Origin: Chloroflexota bacterium
GTDB lineage: Bacteria > Chloroflexota > Anaerolineae > Anaerolineales > DRMV01
Assembly: GCA_013153135.1 (NCBI GenBank)
Contig: JAADFA010000160.1
Coordinates: 1 to 5,218, forward strand
Reading direction: 5' to 3'
Length of the DNA stretch: 5,218 nucleotides
The notes beneath the pieces were generated by a model. The model worked only from the letters and a program-made list of their open reading frames with translations, did not search any database and had not been told where the DNA came from. Position numbers and translations under genes: made by a program. Below, piece by piece: positions 1-4,547 of the stretch. Each line of letters starts with the position of its first letter. Positions within the stretch are counted from its first letter, which is position 1.

Positions 1-64
1 CCGTGCGCCCCTACCTGGTTCCGGGCGCAGCACCGCAGGGCACAGCACCGCTGTGCCCCTACGA
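1..64. repeat. GTAGGGGC-type palindromic intergenic repeat (cut by window edge)
   Basis: GCCCCTAC occurs at 7-14 and again at 55-62, a 48-base spacing that suggests two tandem units, the first cut by the window edge. Between them two 15-base direct repeats lie back to back (23-37 and 38-52, 13 of 15 identical). Positions 38-58 form a perfect 9-base-pair hairpin (GGGCACAGC, loop ACC, GCTGTGCCC). No T run follows on either strand, so it does not look like a canonical intrinsic terminator. Palindromic repeats containing GTAGGGGC are, from memory, common between genes in several environmental phyla; the function is unknown. Confidence 0.6.
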
Positions 65-71
65 TGACCAC

Positions 72-158
72 CAACCTCCAACCACCAACTTCCATCCTCC
101 AACACCACCATCTTCCAACCTCCAACTTCCTCTCTGCTCCTCGCTACCTGCTCTCCTG
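72..158. repeat. Heptanucleotide repeat tract downstream of hemA
   Basis: From 72 the sequence reads in 7-base steps: CAACCTC, CAACCAC, CAACTTC, CATCCTC, CAACACC, then a 9-base step, then CAACCTC and CAACTTC. From 130 it passes without loss of register into CTCTCTG, CTCCTCG and CTACCTG, which is the second family. The hemA stop codon (146-144) lies inside this second part. In the hemA sense the tract is purine-rich and starts exactly at the gene end, as at the other junctions of the window. Confidence 0.75.
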
Positions 159-1406
159 CTCCAACTCAAACAACCTCCTCAATACTGCGTCGTAGGGGTC
201 GGCCCGGCCTTCGCGGGCCAGGCGGTGCAGGTTGCGCGCGGGGATTTGCAGCCATTTCTCCACCAGGATGCGGGTGACTTCATCCAGCACTTCGGGGTCC
301 ACGGTGCGGTCGGTGTAGCGGCGTAGGGTGCGGCGCAGCACCTGTTGGCGCAGGTCCTCGGCTTGCTGGCGCAGCGCGGCCAGGGTGGGCGCGACGCGGC
401 GGCTCTGCAGCCACGCGTTGAAGTCCTGGACGGCCCGATGCACCAGGGCTTCGACTTGGGGCACCGCGCGCTGGCGGCGGGCCAGGCCCTCGTCTACGAT
501 GCCCTGCAACGCGTCGATGTCGTACAGCCGCACTTGGGGCAGGGTCGCGACCTCCGTGGCGATGTTGCGCGGCACGCCGATATCCACCAGGTGCCGCGGG
601 CCGGGGCGCTGGGCCAGGGCCGCACGCACCACCTCAGGCGTGATTACCGGCTGGGGCGCCGCGACCGCGACCACCGCGACATCGGCCCAGGCTAGGGCCG
701 CGACCAGGTCCTGCCAGGGGAAGACGCGCGCGACCACTTCGTCGGCCAGGGCCTGGGCGCGGGCGAGGGTACGGTTGACCACCGCGAGGTCGCGCAGGCC
801 CAGGTCCCGCAGGTAGCGGGCCGCGGTGCGGGCCATCGCGCCGGCACCCACGACCAGCGCGCGGCGTTGGGCCAGGTCGGGCACCTCCTGCCGCAGCAGG
901 TGCACCGCGGCCGAGCCCACCGACGCGGGCGCGCGGCCGATGTCCGTGGTTTCCCGCGCCTGCTTGCCCATCCGCAGGGCTTCCTGGAACATGTGCGAGA
1001 GGTACGGCCCCACCGCGCGGGCCTGCCGCGCCAGGTCGTATGCACCCGCGACCTGCCCCAGGATTTCGGGCTCGCCCAGGATCATGGAGTCGAGCCCCGC
1101 GGCCACGCGGAAGAGGTGCCGGGCCGCGTCCAGCCCGATGCGGCGGTAGAGCGCGGGCTCGACCTCGGCCCAGTCCACCTCGGGCGCGGCCTTGAGCAAG
1201 CGGCGGAAGGCCTGGCTGGCCAGGTGCGGGTCCGTACTGACCGCGTAGAGTTCGAAGCGGTTGCAGGTCGAGAGGATGGCCCGCTCGGGCAGCAGGTCCG
1301 CCAGGTCCGCGAGCCACTGCTGCAGAATCTCCGGCGGCCAGGCCAGGCGCTCACGCAGTGCCACAGGTGCGGTCCGATGATTGAGCCCCAGCATCCAGAT
1401 GTACAT
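144..1406 (-). CDS. hemA: Glutamyl-tRNA reductase
   Basis: HemA reduces glutamyl-tRNA(Glu) with NADPH to glutamate-1-semialdehyde, the first committed step of the C5 route to aminolevulinate, in the cytoplasm. The 420-residue product has the usual family length. Visible motifs are GLNHRTAP (7-14), LSTCNRFELY (45-54) with the catalytic Cys48 expected to form the thioester, GLDSMILGEPEILGQV (104-119), a Rossmann GAGAMA signature (187-192), VDIGVPRNI (274-282) and YDIDAL (295-300). The C-terminal helical dimerisation domain follows from about 320, with EKWLQIPARNLHRLA at 383-397. The ATG at 1406 is chosen because a perfect AAGGAGG lies six bases upstream and the conserved N-terminus begins there. 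Reading further upstream gives only translated repeat. The last residues (about LEQESR) and the TAG stop are encoded by repeat sequence. It is the last hem gene in this window; family assignment is very secure. Confidence 0.97.
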   Translation of the reverse strand: MYIWMLGLNHRTAPVALRERLAWPPEILQQWLADLADLLPERAILSTCNRFELYAVSTDPHLASQAFRRLLKAAPEVDWAEVEPALYRRIGLDAARHLFRVAAGLDSMILGEPEILGQVAGAYDLARQARAVGPYLSHMFQEALRMGKQARETTDIGRAPASVGSAAVHLLRQEVPDLAQRRALVVGAGAMARTAARYLRDLGLRDLAVVNRTLARAQALADEVVARVFPWQDLVAALAWADVAVVAVAAPQPVITPEVVRAALAQRPGPRHLVDIGVPRNIATEVATLPQVRLYDIDALQGIVDEGLARRQRAVPQVEALVHRAVQDFNAWLQSRRVAPTLAALRQQAEDLRQQVLRRTLRRYTDRTVDPEVLDEVTRILVEKWLQIPARNLHRLAREGRADPYDAVLRRLFELEQESR

Positions 1407-1412
1407 GGGTGG

Positions 1413-1419
1413 CCTCCTT
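1413..1419 (-). promoter_or_regulatory. Shine-Dalgarno site of hemA
   Basis: On the minus strand AAGGAGG stands six bases before the ATG at 1406. It fixes the start against the longer frame opening at 1484. One base upstream of it ends the complementary repeat arm 1421-1436. Confidence 0.9.
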
Positions 1420-1420
1420 G

Positions 1421-1448
1421 AGCAGGTAGCAGGAAGCAGGAAGCAAAG
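1421..1448. repeat. Heptad repeat arm upstream of hemA
   Basis: Four steps of seven bases read AGCAGGT, AGCAGGA, AGCAGGA, AGCAAAG on the + strand. This is the reverse complement of the GCTCCTK-type heptads at 1534-1600. The first 16 bases (1421-1436) can pair with 1581-1596 in the transcript: ten Watson-Crick pairs in a row, then six more pairs of which two are G-U. Confidence 0.8.
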
Positions 1449-1456
1449 AGAGGAGT

Positions 1457-1488
1457 GAAACCACGGATACACACGGATGCACACGGAT
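1457..1488 (+). repeat. 32-base CACGGAT unit, copy 1
   Basis: This is a 12-base head GAAACCACGGAT followed by two 10-base units ending in CACGGAT. The same 32-base layout, without any insertion or deletion, occurs at 1492-1523, 3889-3920, 4420-4451 and 4516-4547. Copies 1 and 2 are in tandem, three bases apart. Confidence 0.85.
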
Positions 1489-1491
1489 GAA

Positions 1492-1523
1492 GAAACCTCG
1501 GATGAACGCGGATGAGCACAGAT
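1492..1523 (+). repeat. 32-base CACGGAT unit, copy 2 (diverged)
   Basis: The head reads GAAACCTCGGAT and the two 10-base units end in CGCGGAT and CACAGAT. The length and register match the other copies, but it has more substitutions, as expected of an older copy. A T-rich stretch (1523-1533) follows it. Confidence 0.8.
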
Positions 1524-1533
1524 TTTTCTTTTT

Positions 1534-1600
1534 GCTCCCTGCTCCTTGCTCCTTGCTTTCTGCTCTTTCCGCTTCTCGCTCTCCCCGCTACCTGCTCCTC
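1534..1600. repeat. Heptad repeat tract spanning the end of the radical SAM gene
   Basis: From 1534 the steps are GCTCCCT, GCTCCTT, GCTCCTT, GCTTTCT, GCTCTTT. A GC dinucleotide then recurs near every seventh base (1571, 1578, 1587, 1594, 1601). The TAG stop of the radical SAM gene (1590-1588) lies in it. The tract shares the 10-mer GCTACCTGCT (1587-1596) with the hemA end (143-152), and carries its reverse complement at 1421-1430. Confidence 0.8.
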
Positions 1601-2709
1601 GCTTCTTCCGCTAACTTCGTTGGCACATACACACACGTCGGGTCCGACTCCAGCGGGTCGCCGGTGTAGGCGTAGGCCTGGGCGCGAGAGCCGCCGCACA
1701 CATGGCGGTATTCGCACACGCCGCATTTGCCTTTGTATTGGTCCGGGTCGCGCAGGGCCACGAACAGGGGATGCTCCCGATAGACCCGCACCACATGGTC
1801 GGTGCGCACGTTGCCTGTGACGATGGGCAGGAAGCCCGCGGGCGTGATCTCGCCAATGTGGGAGATGAATAGAATGCCCGAGCCATCTCGGATGCCGAAG
1901 CCCCGCCGCAGGGACTGGAGTTTGCGCTGGTTTCCCTCCGCGGTGGCCTTCTGCAACGCGACCCGGCGGTAGTGGTGGGCCTCGGTGGTTTTGATGGCGA
2001 AGGGCGCGGTCTTACTGAACTCATACAACCACTCCAGCAGACGCTCAGTCTGTTCGGGTGTGACCGCGCCCAAAATCTTTCCCCGTCCCACAGGCACCAG
2101 GAAGAACACGCTCCAGCGCTGCACGCCCAGGTCTACCAGCAGGCGACCGATGTTGGGGATGTCGTCGTAGGTCATGGCCGCGACCAGGCTGTTGACCTGC
2201 ACGGGCAGGCCCGCGTCCAGAGCCCAACGGATGGCGTTGACCGTGCGCTTGAAACTGCCGGGCACCAGGCGCACCGCGTCGTGCCGCTCCGGTGTAGAGC
2301 CGTCCAGGCTGAGGGAGAGCATCCACACCCCCTCGTCCTTGAAGCGCCGGATCACCTCTTGCGTGAGCAAGGGCGTACCCGCGGGTGTGACCGCGACCAA
2401 AAAGCCCATATCCACCGCGCGGCGAATCCAGGGGAACAAATCCGGGTGTTTGAGGGGATCGCCGCCCGTGAACACGATGTGGGGCTTGGGCTCAAACTCG
2501 GCCAGTTGGTCAAGCAGGCGGTAGCCTTCCTCACGGGTGAGTTCTTGGGGATGGCGCCATGGCTGCGCGCTGGCTCGGCAGTGCTGGCAGGCTAGGTCGC
2601 ACGCGATGGTCACCTCCCAATAGACCAGCATGGGCCCGCGCTTGAAGTTGTACTTCTTCGCCGGAATCGGCGGCGGTGCACCAAAGCCGTTGCCATTGCG
2701 TTGGGACAT
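1588..2709 (-). CDS. Radical SAM/SPASM domain protein in the heme gene cluster
   Basis: The 373-residue product is a radical SAM enzyme. CDLACQHC (37-44) supplies the CxxxCxxC ligands (Cys37, Cys41, Cys44) of the SAM-binding [4Fe-4S] cluster, TGGDP (81-85) is the SAM-contacting turn, and LSLDG lies at 133-137. The C-terminus has CGVCEYRHVCGGSR (329-342) plus Cys359, a shortened SPASM-like set of four cysteines for an auxiliary cluster. The RGPMLVYWEVTIACDLACQHC start and CGGSR..AY..TGDPL..DP.C end recall the NirJ/AhbD group, and I think best match the uncharacterised family TIGR04053; that assignment is from memory. AhbD and NirJ act on porphyrin side chains, so a role in tetrapyrrole modification is plausible but inferred. 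The ATG at 2709 has GGAGG five bases upstream. The final residues and the stop lie in repeat DNA. The gene lies between hemB and hemA in the same direction. Confidence 0.9.
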   Translation of the reverse strand: MSQRNGNGFGAPPPIPAKKYNFKRGPMLVYWEVTIACDLACQHCRASAQPWRHPQELTREEGYRLLDQLAEFEPKPHIVFTGGDPLKHPDLFPWIRRAVDMGFLVAVTPAGTPLLTQEVIRRFKDEGVWMLSLSLDGSTPERHDAVRLVPGSFKRTVNAIRWALDAGLPVQVNSLVAAMTYDDIPNIGRLLVDLGVQRWSVFFLVPVGRGKILGAVTPEQTERLLEWLYEFSKTAPFAIKTTEAHHYRRVALQKATAEGNQRKLQSLRRGFGIRDGSGILFISHIGEITPAGFLPIVTGNVRTDHVVRVYREHPLFVALRDPDQYKGKCGVCEYRHVCGGSRAQAYAYTGDPLESDPTCVYVPTKLAEEARSR

Positions 2710-2714
2710 GGGAA

Positions 2715-2719
2715 CCTCC
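2715..2719 (-). promoter_or_regulatory. Shine-Dalgarno site of the radical SAM gene
   Basis: GGAGG on the minus strand stands five bases before the ATG at 2709. It directly abuts the repeat arm that begins at 2720. Confidence 0.85.
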
Positions 2720-2755
2720 GGAAGATGGTGGTTGGAGGATGGTGGTTGGAAGTTG
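2720..2755. repeat. Heptad repeat arm upstream of the radical SAM gene
   Basis: Two 14-base direct repeats, 2724-2737 and 2738-2751, differ at one base and are each two heptads long (GGTTGGA/GATGGT type). They are the reverse complement of the CAACCAC-type heptads at 2800-2841. Positions 2720-2735 match the reverse complement of 2800-2815 at 14 of 16 bases. The second copy offers an alternative partner with the core TGGTGGTTGG. Confidence 0.8.
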
Positions 2756-2763
2756 GCGGTGAA

Positions 2764-2791
2764 AGTCGACAGTCGGTAGTCGGCAGTCGAC
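2764..2791. repeat. Four tandem AGTCGRY heptads
   Basis: AGTCGAC, AGTCGGT, AGTCGGC and AGTCGAC follow one another with no gap. Two further copies (AGTCGGC, AGTCGGT) are at 4457-4470. The block lies in the loop between the two complementary arms of the hemB to radical SAM junction. Confidence 0.85.
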
Positions 2792-2793
2792 AG

Positions 2794-2841
2794 GATAAGC
2801 CAACCACCAACTTCTAACCTCTAACTACCAACCTCTAACTT
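2794..2841. repeat. Linker plus heptad arm at the end of hemB
   Basis: A GATAAGC linker (2794-2800) leads into CCAACCACCAACTTC and further CTAACCT/CTAACTA-type 7-base steps that run to the hemB stop codon at 2842. Bases 2794-2811 recur at 4472-4489 with one mismatch, so linker and heptads travel together as a composite. Confidence 0.8.
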
Positions 2842-3867
2842 CTAATTCCTCCCCAGCCAACGCGCCGCATCCTTCGCGAAATACGTCAGGATGAGGTCCG
2901 CGCCGGCGCGTTTGATGGCCAGCAGGCTCTCCAGCGCGACCGCGCGTTCGTCCAGCCAGCCGCGTTGGGCCGCGGCTTTGATCATCGCGTACTCGCCGCT
3001 GACCTGATACGCGGCCACGGGCACGGGGAAGGCCTCGCGCACTTGGCGAATGATGTCCAGGTACGCGAGCGCGGGCTTGACCATGACGATGTCCGCGCCT
3101 TCTGCGATGTCCAGCGCGACCTCACGCAGGGCTTCACGCGCGTTGGCCGGGTTCATTTGGTAACCGCGACGGTCGCCGAATCGAGGCGGGCTCTGGGCCG
3201 CATCCCGGAAGGGGCCGTAGAAACTGCTCGCGTACTTAGCTGCGTAGGCCATGATGGGGATATGCCCGAAGCCCGCGGCGTCCAACGCGGCGCGGATCGC
3301 ACCCACCTGGCCGTCCATCATGCCGCTGGGCGCGACCATGTCTGCCCCAGCCTCCGCGTGGGAGACGGCTACCTTACCGTAAATCTCCAGCGTTGGGTCG
3401 TTGACCACTTCCTGCTCGTCGTCCACGATGCCGCAATGGCCGTGGTCTGTGTATTCACACATGCACACATCGGTGATGACTACCAGTTCGGGCACCGCGG
3501 CTTTGATAGCCCGAATGGCCTTTTGCACGATGCCCTCTGGCGCGAAGTTCTCCTGGCCGATGGGGTCCTTGCGCGCGGGGATGCCAAAAAGAATGACCGC
3601 GGGGATGCCCAAGCGGTATGCGTCCTCAGCCTCTTGCACGGCTTGGTCCACAGAAAGTTGATACACGCCGGGCATGGAGGGCACCTCCCGACGGACGCCC
3701 TTGCCGTGCACCACGAAGAGGGGATAGATGAAGTCCGAGGGCTGCAGGTGCGTCTCCTGGACCATGCGCCGCAGCGCGTCCGTGCGCCGCAGCCGCCGCA
3801 TCCGCACCGCGGGGAACTGCCCCGCACCGACCACCGGGAATACTGAGGCCCACTTCTGCTTCTGCAT
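2842..3867 (-). CDS. hemB: Porphobilinogen synthase (delta-aminolevulinic acid dehydratase)
   Basis: HemB condenses two aminolevulinates into porphobilinogen in the cytoplasm. The product has 341 residues, close to the family norm. It shows the cysteine-rich zinc motif DVCMCEYTDHGHCG (133-146, Cys135, Cys137 and Cys145), so it should be a zinc-dependent enzyme rather than the magnesium-only type. The two active-site lysines are Lys211 in AKYASSFYGPFRDA and Lys264 in MVKPALAYLD; the latter forms the Schiff base in studied homologues. APSGMMDGQVGAIR (179-192) and YQVSGEYAM (287-295) are further family blocks. The ATG at 3867 is chosen over the upstream ATG at 3906 because GGAGG stands seven bases before it, and the 13 extra codons would only translate the 32-base repeat. 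The stop codon adjoins heptad repeats. I saw no convincing promoter directly upstream. Confidence 0.97.
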   Translation of the reverse strand: MQKQKWASVFPVVGAGQFPAVRMRRLRRTDALRRMVQETHLQPSDFIYPLFVVHGKGVRREVPSMPGVYQLSVDQAVQEAEDAYRLGIPAVILFGIPARKDPIGQENFAPEGIVQKAIRAIKAAVPELVVITDVCMCEYTDHGHCGIVDDEQEVVNDPTLEIYGKVAVSHAEAGADMVAPSGMMDGQVGAIRAALDAAGFGHIPIMAYAAKYASSFYGPFRDAAQSPPRFGDRRGYQMNPANAREALREVALDIAEGADIVMVKPALAYLDIIRQVREAFPVPVAAYQVSGEYAMIKAAAQRGWLDERAVALESLLAIKRAGADLILTYFAKDAARWLGRN

Positions 3868-3874
3868 GGTTATG

Positions 3875-3879
3875 CCTCC
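3875..3879 (-). promoter_or_regulatory. Shine-Dalgarno site of hemB
   Basis: GGAGG on the minus strand stands seven bases before the ATG at 3867. It supports this start and excludes the one at 3906, which lies inside a repeat and has no such site. Confidence 0.85.
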
Positions 3880-3888
3880 AGATAAATT

Positions 3889-3920
3889 GAAACCACGGAT
3901 GAACACGGATAAACACGGAT
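3889..3920 (+). repeat. 32-base CACGGAT unit, copy 3
   Basis: The head GAAACCACGGAT is followed by two 10-base units, each ending in CACGGAT. It matches the reverse complement of copy 5 (4516-4547) at 28 of 32 positions. Together they flank the GxxExxY gene and join the hemD end to the region just upstream of the hemB ribosome binding site. Confidence 0.85.
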
Positions 3921-3937
3921 GTGAAAGGTTTTAGGAA

Positions 3938-3967
3938 TTGGGAAAATGTTGGGACAAGGGCTATAAT
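3938..3967 (+). promoter_or_regulatory. Likely sigma-70-type promoter of the GxxExxY gene
   Basis: A perfect TATAAT lies at 3962-3967. TTGGGA at 3938-3943, 18 bases upstream of it, matches four of six bases of the -35 consensus. The predicted transcript start near 3974 would give a leader of about 28 bases before the ATG at 4002. The gene therefore probably has its own promoter. Confidence 0.55.
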
Positions 3968-3990
3968 CGAGGCGTGACGGGCCTAAGGTT

Positions 3991-3996
3991 GGGAGG
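3991..3996 (+). promoter_or_regulatory. Shine-Dalgarno site of the GxxExxY gene
   Basis: GGGAGG stands five bases before the ATG at 4002 and supports that start. Confidence 0.75.
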
Positions 3997-4001
3997 ATGC
4001 G

Positions 4002-4412
4002 ATGAAGGCAAGACGAATGTTGTACAAATCCATTACGGATAGCATTCTTGCAGCGTTCTATGAGGTGTACCGCCCCTTGGGGGCGGGATTTTTGGAAAAG
4101 GTGTACGAGAACGCCCTCCTGATCGAACTCCGACAGCGCGGGCTGGAGGTCGCGCAACAGGTTCCTATTCCCGTGAGGTACAAAGGCGTGCCCGTCGGCG
4201 AATATTACGCCGACTTGCTTGTGGCTCAGAAAGTTATTGTGGAAATCAAAGCCGTTGAGCGATTGACGAACGTTCATGAGGCGCAACTTCTCCACTATTT
4301 GAAAGCCACCGATAAGGAAGTCGGTTTACTTCTCAACTTCGGCCCGAAGCCGCAAATCATTCGCCGCATTTGGACAAACGATCGAAAACCCAACCTCTCT
4401 CCCCAACTCTAA
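4002..4412 (+). CDS. GxxExxY-family PD-(D/E)XK nuclease-like protein
   Basis: The 136-residue product carries the family signature GFLEKVY (29-35; Gly29, Glu32, Tyr35). It also shows the PD-(D/E)XK-like core: Asp71 in YADLLV, Glu81 and Lys83 in VIVEIKA, and EAQLLHYLKAT (93-103) with Gln95. LLLNFGPKP (109-117) is a further typical block. No biochemical activity is firmly established for the family as far as I know, so nuclease activity is inferred from the fold. It lies opposite to the four heme-cluster genes, has its own promoter-like sequence, and its base composition is visibly less GC-rich than theirs. This suggests acquisition separate from the cluster. A 12-base inverted repeat (TTGAAACCACGG at 3887-3898, complement at 4442-4453) encloses it. 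Its last codons run into CCAACCTC-like repeat sequence. Confidence 0.88.
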   Translation: MKARRMLYKSITDSILAAFYEVYRPLGAGFLEKVYENALLIELRQRGLEVAQQVPIPVRYKGVPVGEYYADLLVAQKVIVEIKAVERLTNVHEAQLLHYLKATDKEVGLLLNFGPKPQIIRRIWTNDRKPNLSPQL

Positions 4413-4419
4413 ACCCCCC

Positions 4420-4451
4420 ATCCGTGTCCGTCCATGTCTTTCCGTGGTTTC
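4420..4451 (-). repeat. 32-base CACGGAT unit, copy 4 (diverged)
   Basis: Read on the minus strand it begins GAAACCACGG and ends GGACACGGAT, with several substitutions in the middle but the same 32-base length. It is in direct orientation with copy 5 and inverted relative to copy 3 on the other side of the GxxExxY gene. Confidence 0.8.
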
Positions 4452-4456
4452 AACCC

Positions 4457-4506
4457 AGTCGGCAGTCGGTAGATAAGCCAACTACCAACCTCCAACCTCA
4501 AACTAC
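4457..4506. repeat. AGTCGRY heptads, linker and CAACYTC heptads
   Basis: AGTCGGC and AGTCGGT (4457-4470) are followed by GATAAGC and then CAACTAC, CAACCTC, CAACCTC and related steps. Order and orientation are those of 2778-2841. The block lies between 32-base copies 4 and 5, so three repeat families are nested within about 130 bases. Confidence 0.8.
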
Positions 4507-4515
4507 TTCTCAAAT

Positions 4516-4547
4516 ATCCGTGTTCATCCGTGTAACTCCGTGGTTTC
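4516..4547 (-). repeat. 32-base CACGGAT unit, copy 5, overlapping the end of hemD
   Basis: On the minus strand it starts GAAACCACGGAG and continues with two units ending in CACGGAT. The hemD stop codon TGA (4526-4524) is formed inside it, and the first 21 bases encode the last seven residues of HemD. It is the partner of copy 3 (28 of 32 complementary). Confidence 0.85.

Larger units (their letters stand above)
1421..1596 (-). other. Inverted-repeat pair linking the radical SAM stop to the hemA Shine-Dalgarno site
   Basis: On the minus-strand transcript, 1596-1581 (AGCAGGTAGCGGGGAG, containing the UAG stop of the radical SAM gene) can pair with 1436-1421 (CTTCCTGCTACCTGCT). This gives 16 continuous pairs with two G-U. 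One base after the second arm comes the AAGGAGG of hemA. The loop of about 144 bases carries both tandem 32-base units. The pairing is seen in the sequence; folding in the cell is inference. Confidence 0.6.
2720..2815 (-). other. Inverted-repeat pair linking the hemB end to the radical SAM Shine-Dalgarno site
   Basis: In the minus-strand transcript, 2815-2800 can pair with 2735-2720, or with the second copy around 2749-2740, through the common core TGGTGGTTGG. The second arm ends directly at the GGAGG of the radical SAM gene. The loop holds the four AGTCGRY heptads. Because there are two equivalent partners, the stem may switch between alternatives. Confidence 0.55.

Noticed and set aside
38..58. 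Intrinsic terminator for hemA
   Set aside because: The hairpin is perfect, but neither side is followed by a T run; it belongs to the palindromic repeat.
1404..1484. Upstream start for hemA at 1484
   Set aside because: The 26 extra codons translate 32-base and heptad repeats, and a perfect AAGGAGG precedes the ATG at 1406.
1457..1523. CRISPR array
   Set aside because: There are only two tandem 32-base copies three bases apart, with no unique spacers and no cas gene.
1514..1533. Intrinsic terminator at the T-rich run on the + strand
   Set aside because: No stable hairpin directly precedes the T run, and no + strand gene ends there.
2965..3846. Long + strand open frame across hemB, and similar long frames across hemA
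   Set aside because: They are shadows caused by high GC; the minus strand encodes clear HemB and HemA motifs over the same span.
3865..3906. Upstream start for hemB at 3906
   Set aside because: The added 13 residues come from the CACGGAT repeat; GGAGG fits the ATG at 3867.
3868..4000. Promoter for hemB on the minus strand
   Set aside because: Only weak combinations (for example a TTGTCC box with a poor -10) are visible, not enough to list.
3870..4295. Minus-strand frame opposite the GxxExxY gene
   Set aside because: It shows no recognisable motif and ends in translated repeat, while the + strand carries the full family signature with a promoter and ribosome binding site.
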